This document shows, in pieces, positions 15,605 through 24,763 of a stretch of DNA of 64,000 nt. A program made the position numbers and the translations under genes. This DNA is from Cellulomonas fulva (GTDB lineage: Bacteria; Actinomycetota; Actinomycetes; Actinomycetales; Cellulomonadaceae), in the NCBI RefSeq assembly GCF_018531375.1, contig NZ_JAHBOH010000001.1, forward strand, positions 1,240,001-1,304,000, written 5' to 3'. The notes beneath the pieces were generated by a model. That model did no database searches. It saw only the letters and a list, made by a program, of their open reading frames with translations, and was not told where the DNA came from. How positions within the stretch are numbered: the first letter of the stretch is position 1; every line of letters starts with the position of its first letter.

Positions 15605-16261
15605 ATGACGGTCGTCAGCCTGCACGGTCACGCGTGCGCCCGGTTCGAGCGGGACGGCCGCGTGCTCGTCGTCGATCCCGGTGGCTTCAGCGAGCCGGAC
15701 GCGACCGCGGGGGCGGACGCGGTGCTGGTCACCCACGAGCACGCCGACCACGTCGTCCCCGACCGCCTCACCGCCGAGCTGGCGGCGGACCCCACGCTCG
15801 AGGTGTGGGCTCCGCAGCCGGTGGTGGAGGCGCTCGTGCGGGCCGGCGCCGACGAGGCCCGCGTCCACGCGCTCGCCGTCGGGGACGAGGTCGAGGCGGC
15901 CGGGTTCGCCGTCCGCGCGCTCGGCGGCCGGCACGCGACGATCCACCCGGACCTGCCCGTGCCCGTCAACCTGGCCCTCCTGGTCGACGGCCGGGTGCTG
16001 CACCCGGGCGACTCGCTGACGCAGCCGCCCGCCGACGTGCCCGTCGAGCTGCTCCTGCTGCCCGTGAGCGCGCCCTGGCTCAAGCTCGCCGAGGCGGTCG
16101 ACTACCTGCGGGCGGTGGCGCCGACGACCGCGGTGCCGATCCACGACGCGATCCTCAGCGACGCGGGCAAGGCGCTCGTCGACCGCGTCTCGAAGCAGCT
16201 CGCGGGAGACGGCACGACCTACCGGCGACTGGCGCCGGGGGAGACGCTCACGCTCGGTTGA
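15605..16261 (+). CDS. MBL-fold metallo-hydrolase (UlaG-like)
   Basis: 218 aa from ATG 15605 with GGGAGGGA upstream. The beta-lactamase-fold metal motif is THEHADH (residues ~40-46), with further ligands in HPGDS and a late PIHDAIL. Lengths and motifs fit the L-ascorbate-6-P lactonase UlaG-like branch of cytoplasmic hydrolases, but no neighbouring ascorbate genes support that substrate. Convergent with, and overlapping by 14 bp, the GH9 gene. A pentanucleotide repeat array sits immediately upstream. Confidence 0.82.
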   Translation: MTVVSLHGHACARFERDGRVLVVDPGGFSEPDATAGADAVLVTHEHADHVVPDRLTAELAADPTLEVWAPQPVVEALVRAGADEARVHALAVGDEVEAAGFAVRALGGRHATIHPDLPVPVNLALLVDGRVLHPGDSLTQPPADVPVELLLLPVSAPWLKLAEAVDYLRAVAPTTAVPIHDAILSDAGKALVDRVSKQLAGDGTTYRRLAPGETLTLG

Positions 16262-18008
16262 GCGAGAGGAGCGCGCTGACCCACACCAGCGGCGCGTTCC
16301 ACCGGATGCAGACGTCGTTGGTGACCTCGGACGTCGGCTCGTCGAGGTAGCAGCACTGCGGAGGCAGTCCGACGAGCCGGTCGTCGTACGGGAAGTCGGG
16401 CGCGGGCTGGGAGTTCGCGCCGCCGGCGAGCGCGCCCGGCGGCGGCGGGGGCAGCGTCGCGTCGCGGTCCTGGCCGAATGACCGGGTGCGCTGGTGCCGG
16501 CTGTGGTCGGTGCCGTAGCCGGTCACGTAGCTCTGGCCGAGCGCGTTGCGCCCCAGCAGGTGGTCCGCGCCGGCGGCGACCGCGTCGAGGTAGCCGGTCT
16601 CGCCGCTCACCAGCGCGGCGGTGCCGAGCACGACGAGGTTGTTCAGCAGCCGCCCGTTCGAGCCCCACGCCCAGCCGTCGGCGGGCGCGTAGGGCTGGCC
16701 CCACGGCTGTGCGTCCTGCACCGCACGCAGCCGATCGGCGCCTGCGACCACGCTCGCGACGACGCGGTCGTGGTCGGGCAGGGGAGCCGCGGGACCGGTG
16801 CGGCCGTGCAGGGCCAGGTCGAGCCGCGCGGGTGCCGCGACGGCGTCGAAGTCGAACCCGCGCTCGTCGAACGGGTCGCGCGCGTGGTGCGGGGACCGCG
16901 CCACGTCCTCGGCGTACCGCTCCTCGCCCGTCGCGAGCCAGAGCTCTGCCGCCGCCCAGTACCGGTCGTCGGACAGGTCGTCGTCGCCGTAGGGACCGCC
17001 GCCGTGCCGCGCGTGGTCGTCGGGCGCCAGCAGGTCGGGCGTGCGGAGCGCCGCGTCGTACGCGCACCGCGACGCTGCGAGCAGCCGCGCCGCGTACGCG
17101 GGGTCGGCGAGGCGGAACGTGCGCGCTCCCGCGGCGGCCGCGGCCGCGAGGTGCAGCCCGGCACCCGTCGAGGGGCGGTGCAGCACGCGCTCGGTGGGGT
17201 CCAGGTGCGGCGGGCCGGGGATCGGCGACCAGACGACGCCGTGGACCCGGTGGAACGCGAGGCCCGCGTGGGGCCGGCCCGGGGGGACCTGCATCCGCAG
17301 CAGCCAGTCCAGCTGCCAGCGGCACTCGTCGAGCACCCGGTCCCGCAGGTCGTCCGCCGCCGCGGTCCGCGGGCCTCGCGCGAGCACGTCCGCCGCTCCG
17401 AGCAGCTGCCACACGGCGATCGCGCCGCTCGTGACGTACTTGCCGTGGTCGCCCGCGTCGTACCAGCCGCCCGAGACGTCGTACGTCGCGTCGTCGCGCC
17501 AGCCCGGGTACAGGCGCGGGGCGTCGGGGCCCGACCACGGCCGGACCGCGGTGTCGCCACGGTTGGGCGGGACGCCGACGTGGCCGGCCGGCCGTGCGTA
17601 GCCGGGCGCGACCTCGTCGTCGATCGCGACGCCGGACCGCTGCAGCGTGAGGAAGCGCAGCGCGTCCGCGGCGAGCGGTCGGTACAGCCCGGCGTCGACG
17701 CGGAACGCGTGGCTGTGCGCGTCGAGGGTCGGGACCAGGACGCGGTGCCGGCCCGGCGGCAGGTCGCCCAGGTCGAGCACGTGCACCGCCAGACCGGACG
17801 TCGGTTCGGGGCGGGTGGGCCACGGGTGCGAACGGGCCTCGTGCACCGGGCGGCCGCCCTCGTCGACGACGAGGAACGGGACCGGCTCGGGCTCGTCGGA
17901 CACGAGCGTGGCCCGCATCGGGCGACCCGGCAGGTAGCCCACCTGGTTGACGCGCACGCGCGGCCGCCCGGTGACGACGTCCCGCACGGACCACGACGGC
18001 CAGCTCAC
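16248..18008 (-). CDS. Glycoside hydrolase family 9, apparently cytoplasmic
   Basis: About 586 aa. The N-terminal Ig-like CelD_N domain (VRVNQVGYLPGRPMRATLVSDEP) is followed by the GH9 (alpha/alpha)6 barrel: YDVSGGWYDAGDHGKYVTSG with catalytic Asp184/Asp187, then GYGTDHSRHQRTRSFG, and the proton donor, probably Glu561, in DEPTSEVTND. No signal peptide or CBM is seen. Similar intracellular GH9 enzymes act as exo-glucosidases or exo-glucosaminidases on imported oligosaccharides. Start GTG 18008 gives a short leader before CelD_N; a weak Shine-Dalgarno makes it tentative, and an upstream ATG near 18080 would overlap the divergent CHAD gene. Confidence 0.87.
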   Translation of the reverse strand: MSWPSWSVRDVVTGRPRVRVNQVGYLPGRPMRATLVSDEPEPVPFLVVDEGGRPVHEARSHPWPTRPEPTSGLAVHVLDLGDLPPGRHRVLVPTLDAHSHAFRVDAGLYRPLAADALRFLTLQRSGVAIDDEVAPGYARPAGHVGVPPNRGDTAVRPWSGPDAPRLYPGWRDDATYDVSGGWYDAGDHGKYVTSGAIAVWQLLGAADVLARGPRTAAADDLRDRVLDECRWQLDWLLRMQVPPGRPHAGLAFHRVHGVVWSPIPGPPHLDPTERVLHRPSTGAGLHLAAAAAAGARTFRLADPAYAARLLAASRCAYDAALRTPDLLAPDDHARHGGGPYGDDDLSDDRYWAAAELWLATGEERYAEDVARSPHHARDPFDERGFDFDAVAAPARLDLALHGRTGPAAPLPDHDRVVASVVAGADRLRAVQDAQPWGQPYAPADGWAWGSNGRLLNNLVVLGTAALVSGETGYLDAVAAGADHLLGRNALGQSYVTGYGTDHSRHQRTRSFGQDRDATLPPPPPGALAGGANSQPAPDFPYDDRLVGLPPQCCYLDEPTSEVTNDVCIRWNAPLVWVSALLSLNRA

Positions 18009-18081
18009 GCCCGGCAGCCTACGGCCGGCACGCCCGCCCCGTCCGGGGTGCGCGGGGCCGTGACCCTGCGGACGATGGAGC

Positions 18082-19629
18082 ATGACGACCAGCGACGTGC
18101 ACGAGCTCGAGGTCCCGCTCGACGTCCCCGACGGCTGGGCCCTCCCGGACCTCACCGGTGGCGGCGTCGACCGCGTCGCGGACGCCGGCGTGCTCGACCT
18201 GGATGCCCGCTACCTCGACACCGCCGACCTCGCGCTGCTGCGGCGCGGCGTCACGCTGCGGCGGCGCACCGGCGACGACGAGGCGGGCTGGCACCTCAAG
18301 CTGCCCGCCGGTCCGGGGCGGGACGAGCTGCGCGCACCCGTCGACGAGGACGCGCCCGACGAGGTGCCCGCGCGCCTCCTCGAGCTCGTCGCGGGTCTGC
18401 GCCTGGGCAGCGACCTGGTACCGGTCGCCCGGATCCGGACGCGCCGCACCGTGCGCCGGCTGCTCGCAGCGGACGGCCGGACGCTCGCTGAGGTGGTGCT
18501 GGACGACGTCGACGCACGCCCCGCGCTCGGGCCCGCGACGACGTGGCACGGGGTGGAGGTGGAGCTCGTCGACGGGTCGCCGGGCCTGCTCGCGGCGCTG
18601 GTCGACCGGCTCGTCGCCGGTGGCGCGGAACCGACGCAGGATCGCAAGCTCGCCCGCGCGCTCGGCCGCCGCGAGGGCGCAGCGCCCGCACCGGCGACCG
18701 GCGCCGAGCTCGTGCGGAGCACGCTCGGCCGGCACGTCGACCGGCTGATCGGCCTGGACCCGCGGGTGCGACGCGACGACCCGGACGCGGTGCACAAGGC
18801 GCGCGTCGCGGCGCGGCGGCTGCGCGAGGCGCTGCGCACGTTCCGCCCGCTGCTCGACCGCGAGGTCACCGAGTCGCTGCGCGACGAGCTCCGCTGGTGG
18901 GGCCGGGTGCTCGGCGAGGTCCGGGACGCCGAGGTCCGCGCGGCGCGCGTCGCCGACGTCCTCGACGCCCTGCCCGACGAGCTGGTGATCGGCCCGGTCC
19001 GCGCGCGCACGGGCGGCGACCTGCGGGGCGAGCGCGAGCGCGCCCACGCCGCCGCCCTCGACGCGATGGCCTCCGCGCGGTACCTCGACCTGCTGGTCCG
19101 TGTCGACGCCCTCGCGCAGGACCCGCCGGTGGTCCGGCACGCGCACCGTCCGGCGGAGCGTGTGGCCGCCCGGGCGGTCCGACGAGCGTGGCGTCGCCTG
19201 CGGCGGCGGGCCGACGAGCTGGCGGCCGTGCCCGCGGCGACGTCCCCGGGTGCAGGTCCGGCGGGGCTGGTCGTCGGGCCCGTCGTGGACGACCCCGCGC
19301 TCGCCGAGGCGCTGCACGCGTTGCGCAAGTCAGCAAAGGCCGCCCGGTACGCAGCGCAGGCGTGCACGGTCGTCGTGGGACGGCGGGCGCGACGGTTCGC
19401 CCGACGGGCCGAGGCCGTGCAGGACGCAGCGGGGGCGCACCACGACGCGGTCGAGCTCGCGGCGGAGCTGCGGGGCCAGGGCGTCGCCGCGCACCTGGCG
19501 GGCGAGAACGCCCTCACCTTCGGGCTGCTCGTCGCGGCCGAACGCGCCCGGGCCGCGCAGGCGTTCGCGGCCTACGAGGACGCGTGGGACCGCCTGGACC
19601 GCGGCACGGTGCGCGCCTGGACGCGTTGA
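18082..19629 (+). CDS. CYTH-CHAD domain protein
   Basis: 515 aa. The N-terminal CYTH domain (~5-200) shows the HELEVPLDVPDGW entry, RYLDTADLALLRRGVTLRRRTG and WHLKLP motifs that line the triphosphate tunnel. The C-terminal CHAD domain (~215-510) has paired helices rich in conserved His/Lys/Arg: DAVHKARVAARRLREALRTFRPLL and ALHALRKSAKAARYAAQA. CYTH domains hydrolyse or bind triphosphates, and CHAD domains bind inorganic polyphosphate, so a polyphosphate-granule-associated role is likely. A small P-loop kinase gene follows on the same strand after 37 bp. Confidence 0.87.
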   Translation: MTTSDVHELEVPLDVPDGWALPDLTGGGVDRVADAGVLDLDARYLDTADLALLRRGVTLRRRTGDDEAGWHLKLPAGPGRDELRAPVDEDAPDEVPARLLELVAGLRLGSDLVPVARIRTRRTVRRLLAADGRTLAEVVLDDVDARPALGPATTWHGVEVELVDGSPGLLAALVDRLVAGGAEPTQDRKLARALGRREGAAPAPATGAELVRSTLGRHVDRLIGLDPRVRRDDPDAVHKARVAARRLREALRTFRPLLDREVTESLRDELRWWGRVLGEVRDAEVRAARVADVLDALPDELVIGPVRARTGGDLRGERERAHAAALDAMASARYLDLLVRVDALAQDPPVVRHAHRPAERVAARAVRRAWRRLRRRADELAAVPAATSPGAGPAGLVVGPVVDDPALAEALHALRKSAKAARYAAQACTVVVGRRARRFARRAEAVQDAAGAHHDAVELAAELRGQGVAAHLAGENALTFGLLVAAERARAAQAFAAYEDAWDRLDRGTVRAWTR

Positions 19630-19666
19630 CGCGGCCCTCGACCCCGCGGCCTGCGAGGATCGGGGG

Positions 19667-20152
19667 ATGGTCGAGGTCGTGCTGATGTGCGGGCCTGCCG
19701 GCTCCGGCAAGTCGACGGTCGCGCACCGGCTCGAGGCGGCCGGGTACGCGCGCGTCTCCTTCGACGACCACGCGTGGCGGCTCGGTCACCGACGCCACCC
19801 GCTGACGCCCGAGCAGTCGGCCGAGATCGCCACGGAGGTGCGGGCGAGCCTCCTCGCACTCGTGGGGGAGGGCAGCGACGTCGTCGTCGACACGTCGTGC
19901 TGGTCGCGGCGCTCACGCGACGAGTACCGCGTGCTCCTCGCGCCGCTCGGGATCGTCCCGGTCACCTGGTACGTGGAGACGCCGCGCGACGAGGTCCTGC
20001 GCCGCGTCGCGGCCCGCGGCAACGCCGGGCCGCACGACCTGGCACTCGAACCCGAGGTGGTGGCACGGTTCCTCGACGGGTTCGAGGTGCCGACACCGGC
20101 CGAGGGTCCCCTGCTGGTGGTCGACGGCACCGGCGGTGACGCGCCGGCCTGA
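19667..20152 (+). CDS. P-loop ATP-binding kinase-like protein
   Basis: 161 aa from ATG 19667. Walker A is GPAGSGKST at residues ~8-16, followed by VSFDDHAWRLGH. A Walker B-like strand is DVVVDTSCWSRRSRDEYR, and a lid-like segment is TPRDEVLRRVAARG. This pattern is that of small-molecule kinases of the AAA_33/Zeta-like group, which phosphorylate sugars, nucleosides or antibiotics; the substrate is unknown. A -10-like GAGGAT close to the ATG suggests a short or absent leader. It may be co-transcribed with the CHAD gene. Confidence 0.78.
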   Translation: MVEVVLMCGPAGSGKSTVAHRLEAAGYARVSFDDHAWRLGHRRHPLTPEQSAEIATEVRASLLALVGEGSDVVVDTSCWSRRSRDEYRVLLAPLGIVPVTWYVETPRDEVLRRVAARGNAGPHDLALEPEVVARFLDGFEVPTPAEGPLLVVDGTGGDAPA

Positions 20153-20235
20153 CCCCGTCCGTCCGCGCGGCGTGGGACGTCGGAGAGCGCGCAGCCGCGC
20201 GTGGGTCCGCCCGAACGCGGAGCCCCCGGTACCGG

Positions 20236-20964
20236 TCAGCGCGTCCGACGGCAGACGACGACGTGCTCGAGGCCCGGGCGGTCGGGCGCGTCGCGGACCT
20301 CGTCGACGTCCAGGCCGGCGTCGGCGACGAGCCCGCGCACCTCGTCGAGCGTCCAGAACCGCAGCGTGGAGTCGGACGTGACCAGGCCGGTGCCGGGGAC
20401 CAGGTGCGACCAGCGGAACGTCACGAGGGGCGGCTCGACCGCGGTGACCTCGACCCACGCCTCGACCTCGCCGAGACCGGGGACCTCGGTGCGCGTCCGG
20501 CTCTGCTCGGGCGTCCACGCCTCCCACGCGCGGCGCCGCGGGTCGCGCGTCTCGAAGACCAGCCGGCCGCTCGGCCGCAGCACCTCCCGGACCGCGACGA
20601 GCGTGCGCAGCGCCGCGTCCCGGTCGAGGAACACCTGGAACACGTTCGCGGTCATCACGACGAGGTCGACCGGGTCGACCTCGGTCAGGACGCCGGCGTC
20701 CCCGTCGAGCCAGCGGACCCGGGACGCGTGGGGCTTGCCGCGCGCCACGTCGAGCGACGCGGTCGCCGGGTCGACCCCCACCACGTCGAGCCCGTCGGCC
20801 GCGAGCATCGTCGCGAACGTGCCCGTGCCGCACCCGAGGTCGAGGACGCGGTGCGCCCCGAGCTCGTCGACGAGTGCCCGGTACGCGTCCAGGTCCGACC
20901 GGTCGGGGTCCAGCGGGTCGTACAACCGCGCCAGCAGGGGGTCCTCGAAGATCGCGTCGGCCAC
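20236..20964 (-). CDS. Class I SAM-dependent methyltransferase
   Basis: 242 aa from GTG 20964. SAM-binding motif I is VLDLGCGTGTFATMLA at residues ~40-55, with motif II GLDVVGVDPA and motif IV DLVVMTANVFQVF. The N-terminal LYDPLDPDRSDLDAYRALVDELG is common in actinobacterial small-molecule methyltransferases. The C-terminal beta-rich half (VEVTAVEPPLVTFRWSH..LRFWTLDEV) probably recognises substrate. Substrate unknown. It lies 43 bp downstream of the NmrA-like gene on the same strand. Confidence 0.82.
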   Translation of the reverse strand: MADAIFEDPLLARLYDPLDPDRSDLDAYRALVDELGAHRVLDLGCGTGTFATMLAADGLDVVGVDPATASLDVARGKPHASRVRWLDGDAGVLTEVDPVDLVVMTANVFQVFLDRDAALRTLVAVREVLRPSGRLVFETRDPRRRAWEAWTPEQSRTRTEVPGLGEVEAWVEVTAVEPPLVTFRWSHLVPGTGLVTSDSTLRFWTLDEVRGLVADAGLDVDEVRDAPDRPGLEHVVVCRRTR

Positions 20965-21007
20965 GGTCCGCACGGTAGCCGCTGCCCGGCGGGGGAGGCG
21001 GTGCGGG

Positions 21008-21865
21008 TCAGGGTGCCGTCGCGCGCAGCACGTCCTCCAGGGAGCGCGGGGGGTGGCCCGTGAGCTCCTCGACGGCCCGGGAGGGGTGGGCCATGACACC
21101 GCTCGCGATGGCCGTGTAGGTGCTGACCCACGCGTCCACCTGCCAGTCCGGCGCGCCGTAGCGGGCGCGCGACGCGTACGCCTCCTCGACGGTCTCGTCG
21201 TGGAACGCGACGTCCCGGCCCCGCACGCGCGCGATCGTCGCGGCGACCTCGGCGAGCGTCACCGCCGCCGGGCCGGTGAGGTCGTAGGTGCGCCCCGCGT
21301 GGCGCTCCGGCTGCCTGAGGACGGCCGCGGCCGCCTCCGCCACGTCGTCGCGCGCCACCGCCGCGCACCGGCCGGTGCCCGCGGGGCCGCGGATCACGCC
21401 GTCCTCGCCGACCATCAGCTCCAGGAAGTCGAGGTAGAGCGCGTCCCGCAGCGCGGTGGACGCCATGCCCGACGCGCGCAGGTGCTCCTCGGTGGCGAAG
21501 TGGTCCCGCGCGAGCGTGAACGTCGCGTCGGGCGCCGCGCCCAGGAACGACAGGTAGACGACGTGCCGCACCCCGGCGGCCGCGGCCGCGTCGACGAAGG
21601 CGCGGTGCTGGTCGACGCGGTCCGGCGCCTCGTGCCCCGAGACCATGAACGCCACCTCGACCCCGTGCAGCGCCCGCGCGCACGCGTCACGGTCGGTGTA
21701 GGACGCCGCCACGACGTCCGTGACGGTCGGCAGCCGCGGCACCCGTGCGCTCTGCGGGTCCCGCACCAGCAGGCGCTGGGCGACGCCGGCCTCGTCGAGC
21801 AGCCGCGCGACCCGGCCGCCCACGTACCCGGTCGCGCCGGTGACGGCGACAGGTGCAGAGTTCAT
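21008..21865 (-). CDS. NmrA-like NAD(P)-binding oxidoreductase
   Basis: 285 aa from ATG 21865. It has an N-terminal Rossmann motif VTGATGYVGGRVARLL and follows the atypical short-chain dehydrogenase pattern: HRAFVDAAAAAGVRHVVYLSFLGAAPDATFTLARDHFATEEHLRASG, AAVARDDVAEAAAAVL and TYDLTGPAAVTLAEVAATI. This layout matches the QOR2/NmrA group, which act as quinone reductases or redox sensors. The ORF extends 24 codons further upstream, but that part lacks homologous character. It follows the type III PKS operon on the same strand after a 121-bp gap. Confidence 0.83.
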   Translation of the reverse strand: MNSAPVAVTGATGYVGGRVARLLDEAGVAQRLLVRDPQSARVPRLPTVTDVVAASYTDRDACARALHGVEVAFMVSGHEAPDRVDQHRAFVDAAAAAGVRHVVYLSFLGAAPDATFTLARDHFATEEHLRASGMASTALRDALYLDFLELMVGEDGVIRGPAGTGRCAAVARDDVAEAAAAVLRQPERHAGRTYDLTGPAAVTLAEVAATIARVRGRDVAFHDETVEEAYASRARYGAPDWQVDAWVSTYTAIASGVMAHPSRAVEELTGHPPRSLEDVLRATAP

Positions 21866-21986
21866 CACCCGATGCTGCCTCCTCTCGGCGCCCCGCTCCA
21901 CCCCGCTGCCTCCCCATACGCCCACCCACACGCGCAAGGGACCCGGGTGAGGGCGGGCGGGAGCGCGGAGGTGCGGCCGCTCGGGC

Positions 21987-23033
21987 TCACCGGGCCAGGC
22001 GCTCGACGATCGCGCCGTAGAGGCCGGGCAGCGCGGCGGCCAGGGGGACGATCCCGCGGCGCGCAGGTGAGGTCGCGGCGGCGACGAGCCCCGACGTCAG
22101 CACGCGGTAGTCCCGCGTCGCCCGGGCCCAGGCCTGCTCGTAGCCGTGCGGGTCGTCGAGGTGCGCGACCGCGGCCGCGGCCTGCGCGAGCCCGACGCGC
22201 AGCCCCTCGCCGGTGAGCGCGTCGACGTAGCCCGACGCGTCGCCGACGAGCAGCACGCGGCCGGTCGCCCGCGCGGCGGTGCGCTGCCGCAGCGGGCCGG
22301 CGCCGCGCACCGGGCCGTCGGGCTCGGCGCCGCCCAGCCGCTCGGTGAGCTCCGGCAGCGCCGCGAGGGTGGCCGCGAGGTCGGTGTGCGCCGGCCCCAG
22401 CACCGCGACCCCGACGAGCCCCGGCGCGACGGGAGTCACGTACGCCTCGGCGTGCGGGGCCCAGTGCACCTCGACCAGGTCGCCCCACGGCGTGACCCGG
22501 TAGTGCCGGCGCAGCCCGAACCGGCGACGGTCGGTCCGCACGCCTCGTCGCGCGGGCCGCTCCAGGCCGGTCAGCCGGCGCACGGTCGAGTGCAGCCCGT
22601 CGCACGCGAGCAGGTACCGGCCCCGCAGGTCCCCGACGACGACGCCGGACGGGTCCTGGTCCAGCGACGTGACGCGCACGGGCACCCGTGCGACGCCGAG
22701 GCCGGCCGCGCGCTCGGCCAGCGCGGCGTGCAGGACCGTGCGCCGCACGCCGCGACCCGCCGGACCGACGAACCGGTGCTCGACGCGCCGCTCGCCCCCG
22801 ACGTACGCGATGCCGGACAGGGCGTGGCCGGCCGGGTCGACGCCGAGCCGCGCCAGCGACGTGAGCGCCCCCGGCATCAGCCCCTCGCCGCACGCCTTGT
22901 CCACCGGTCCGGGCCGCGGCTCGAGCACCAGCGCGGTGCGGCCCGCGAGCCGTGCCTCGATCGCCGCGGCGAGCCCGACCGGCCCGCCCCCGACGACGAG
23001 CACGTCGGCGTCGTACGCGTCCGACGAGCCCAC
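21987..23033 (-). CDS. FAD-dependent oxidoreductase (SrsC/geranylgeranyl-reductase-like)
   Basis: 348 aa from GTG 23033. The FAD dinucleotide fold is DVLVVGGGPVGLAAAIEARLAG, followed by LEPRPGPVDKACGEGLMPGAL, typical of geranylgeranyl-reductase and aromatic-hydroxylase relatives. The second FAD motif is RVLLVGDASGYVDALTGEGLRVGLAQA. In the Streptomyces srs operon a comparable flavoprotein (SrsC) hydroxylates the alkylresorcinol ring to a quinone. Here it is the last gene after a type III PKS and an ICMT-like methyltransferase, with only 7 bp from the methyltransferase stop, so a ring-oxidising tailoring role is likely. Confidence 0.83.
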   Translation of the reverse strand: MGSSDAYDADVLVVGGGPVGLAAAIEARLAGRTALVLEPRPGPVDKACGEGLMPGALTSLARLGVDPAGHALSGIAYVGGERRVEHRFVGPAGRGVRRTVLHAALAERAAGLGVARVPVRVTSLDQDPSGVVVGDLRGRYLLACDGLHSTVRRLTGLERPARRGVRTDRRRFGLRRHYRVTPWGDLVEVHWAPHAEAYVTPVAPGLVGVAVLGPAHTDLAATLAALPELTERLGGAEPDGPVRGAGPLRQRTAARATGRVLLVGDASGYVDALTGEGLRVGLAQAAAAVAHLDDPHGYEQAWARATRDYRVLTSGLVAAATSPARRGIVPLAAALPGLYGAIVERLAR

Positions 23034-23040
23034 GGCCGCG

Positions 23041-23568
23041 TCAGGCCGCCGGCCGCGCGGCCGCCAGCGCCCGCTCCTCGGCGGGGATGCGGAAGCCCAG
23101 CAGGAGCACCGCGTTCAGCACGGTGAACGCCAGGGCCGTGACCCACGCGGTGTGCACGAGCGGCAGCGCGATGCCCTCGGCGACGACCGCCACGTAGTTG
23201 GGGTGGGAGAGCCAGCGGTACGGCCCGCGGGTCACCAGCGGCAGGTCCGGGACGACGATGACGCGCGTGTTCCACCGCGGCCCCAGCACCGTGATGCACC
23301 ACCACCGCAGCGCCTGCGAGGCGAGCACGACGACGAGCGCGGGCCACCCCAGCAACGGCAGGAACGGTCGGTCGGCGAGCACCACCTCCGCGATGCACGC
23401 CACCAGCAGCCCGGTGTGCAGCGCGACCATCGCCGGGAAGTGCCCGCGCCCGCTCTCTCGCCCGCCACGCTCGAAGGACCACCGCGCGTTGCGCGCGGAC
23501 ACGACGAGCTCGACGAGCCGCTCGACGCCGGTCGCAACGACGAGCGCCACGTACAGCGCGACGCTCAC
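23041..23568 (-). CDS. Isoprenylcysteine carboxyl methyltransferase-family membrane protein (SrsB-like)
   Basis: 175 aa. Four to five membrane segments are visible (residues ~3-20, 48-65, 74-92, 130-160). The C-terminal ICMT motif is TRGPYRWLSHPNYVAVVAEGIALPL, with the downstream GFRIPAEERAL helix. Bacterial members methylate phenolic oxygens: SrsB of Streptomyces griseus methylates alkylresorcinols. Its GTG start overlaps the PKS stop (GTGA), tying it to that enzyme. Confidence 0.84.
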   Translation of the reverse strand: MSVALYVALVVATGVERLVELVVSARNARWSFERGGRESGRGHFPAMVALHTGLLVACIAEVVLADRPFLPLLGWPALVVVLASQALRWWCITVLGPRWNTRVIVVPDLPLVTRGPYRWLSHPNYVAVVAEGIALPLVHTAWVTALAFTVLNAVLLLGFRIPAEERALAAARPAA

Positions 23569-24707
23569 GGGGTGGCCCTCACGTGCCCTGCGGACGGCCA
23601 GCGCAGCGCGACGAGCTCGGCCCCCACACCCGGCCCGAAGGCGGCGACCACACCGAGCGCCCCGCCGGCCGAGCCCGCACCCAGCGGCCCGGCCCGCTCG
23701 GTCGCCATGGCGTCCGCGAGGACGTGGAGCACCGCAGCCGACGACAGGTTGCCCGCCCGCGCCAGGCTCGCCCGGGACGGCGCGAGCGCGTCGGCCGGCA
23801 GCCCGAGCGCCTCCTGCGCCGCGTCCAGGATCTTGGGCCCGCCGGGGTGCACCAGCCACGCCGTCACGTCGTCCGGCACCGCGCCCTGCGCGGTCAGCAG
23901 CGCCTTGACGTCGTCGGCGACGTGCGCGCGGATCGTGTCCGGCAGCCCGCCCGAGAGCACGATCCGCAGCCCGGACGAGCCGACGCGCCAGCCCAGCGCG
24001 TCGCCGGAGCCGGGGTAGAGCATGCTGCGCGAGCCCACGACGCGCGGGGCCCCGGACCACGCCGCGCGTGCGGCGGCCGGCGCCCCCCGCGGCGCCGTGC
24101 GCCGGTCACCCGCCATCACGACGGCCGCGCCGCCGTCGCCGAACAGCCCGCTCGCGACGAGGTTCGCGGTCGAGTCGTCGTCCCGCTGGAGCGTGAGCGA
24201 GCACAGCTCGACCGAGACGAGCAGCGCGACCTGGTCCGGGTGGCCGAGCAGGTGGTCGTGCACCCGGGCGAGGCCGGCGGCGCCGCCCGCGCAGCCGAGG
24301 CCGAAGCTCGGCAGCCGCGTCACGTCGGCCCGCAGCCCGACGCGGTCGACGAGCATCGCGTCGATCGAGGGCGCCCCGACCGCCGTGACCGTGGTGAGCA
24401 TCAGGTGGTCGACGTCGTGCGGCTCCAGGCCGGCGGCCGCCAGCGCGTCGCGCACCGCGCGCTCCGCGAGCGCGAGGCCGTGCTCGAGCGCCAGGGCGTT
24501 GGTCTCGTCGAACGAGCCGAGCGACCGGTACCGCTCGAGCGGCAGCGCGAGGTGGCGCCGGTCGATCCCGCAGGACGCGTGCAGCCGGGTCAGCAGGGCG
24601 CGCCGCGTGGGGTCGGCGGTGACGATGGTCGCGAGCTCCGCGGCGATCTCCGCCTGTGCGTAGGCGTGCGCGGGCAGCACGGGTGCGACCGCCACGATCC
24701 GGGACAT
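23565..24707 (-). CDS. Type III polyketide synthase
   Basis: 380 aa, ordinary length for a chalcone-synthase-like homodimer. The catalytic triad is complete: Cys139 in SFGLGCAGGAAG, His287 in WLVHPGGPKI and Asn320 in ARAGNLSSAAVL. The active-site gatekeeper region and the C-terminal GALGVVAAFGPGVGAEL loop are present. It condenses a starter acyl-CoA, probably a fatty acyl chain in this context, with malonyl-type extenders to an alkylresorcinol or alkylpyrone. Neighbours fit a phenolic-lipid pathway: UbiA prenyltransferase upstream, ICMT and flavoprotein downstream. ATG 24707 was preferred; the longer frame to 25604 is antisense shadow of ubiA. Confidence 0.92.
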   Translation of the reverse strand: MSRIVAVAPVLPAHAYAQAEIAAELATIVTADPTRRALLTRLHASCGIDRRHLALPLERYRSLGSFDETNALALEHGLALAERAVRDALAAAGLEPHDVDHLMLTTVTAVGAPSIDAMLVDRVGLRADVTRLPSFGLGCAGGAAGLARVHDHLLGHPDQVALLVSVELCSLTLQRDDDSTANLVASGLFGDGGAAVVMAGDRRTAPRGAPAAARAAWSGAPRVVGSRSMLYPGSGDALGWRVGSSGLRIVLSGGLPDTIRAHVADDVKALLTAQGAVPDDVTAWLVHPGGPKILDAAQEALGLPADALAPSRASLARAGNLSSAAVLHVLADAMATERAGPLGAGSAGGALGVVAAFGPGVGAELVALRWPSAGHVRATP

Positions 24708-24763
24708 GTCGGGATCGTCGCACGCGGCGCCCACGCCCGCCGCGTGAGCGGGGCACGGGTGCG

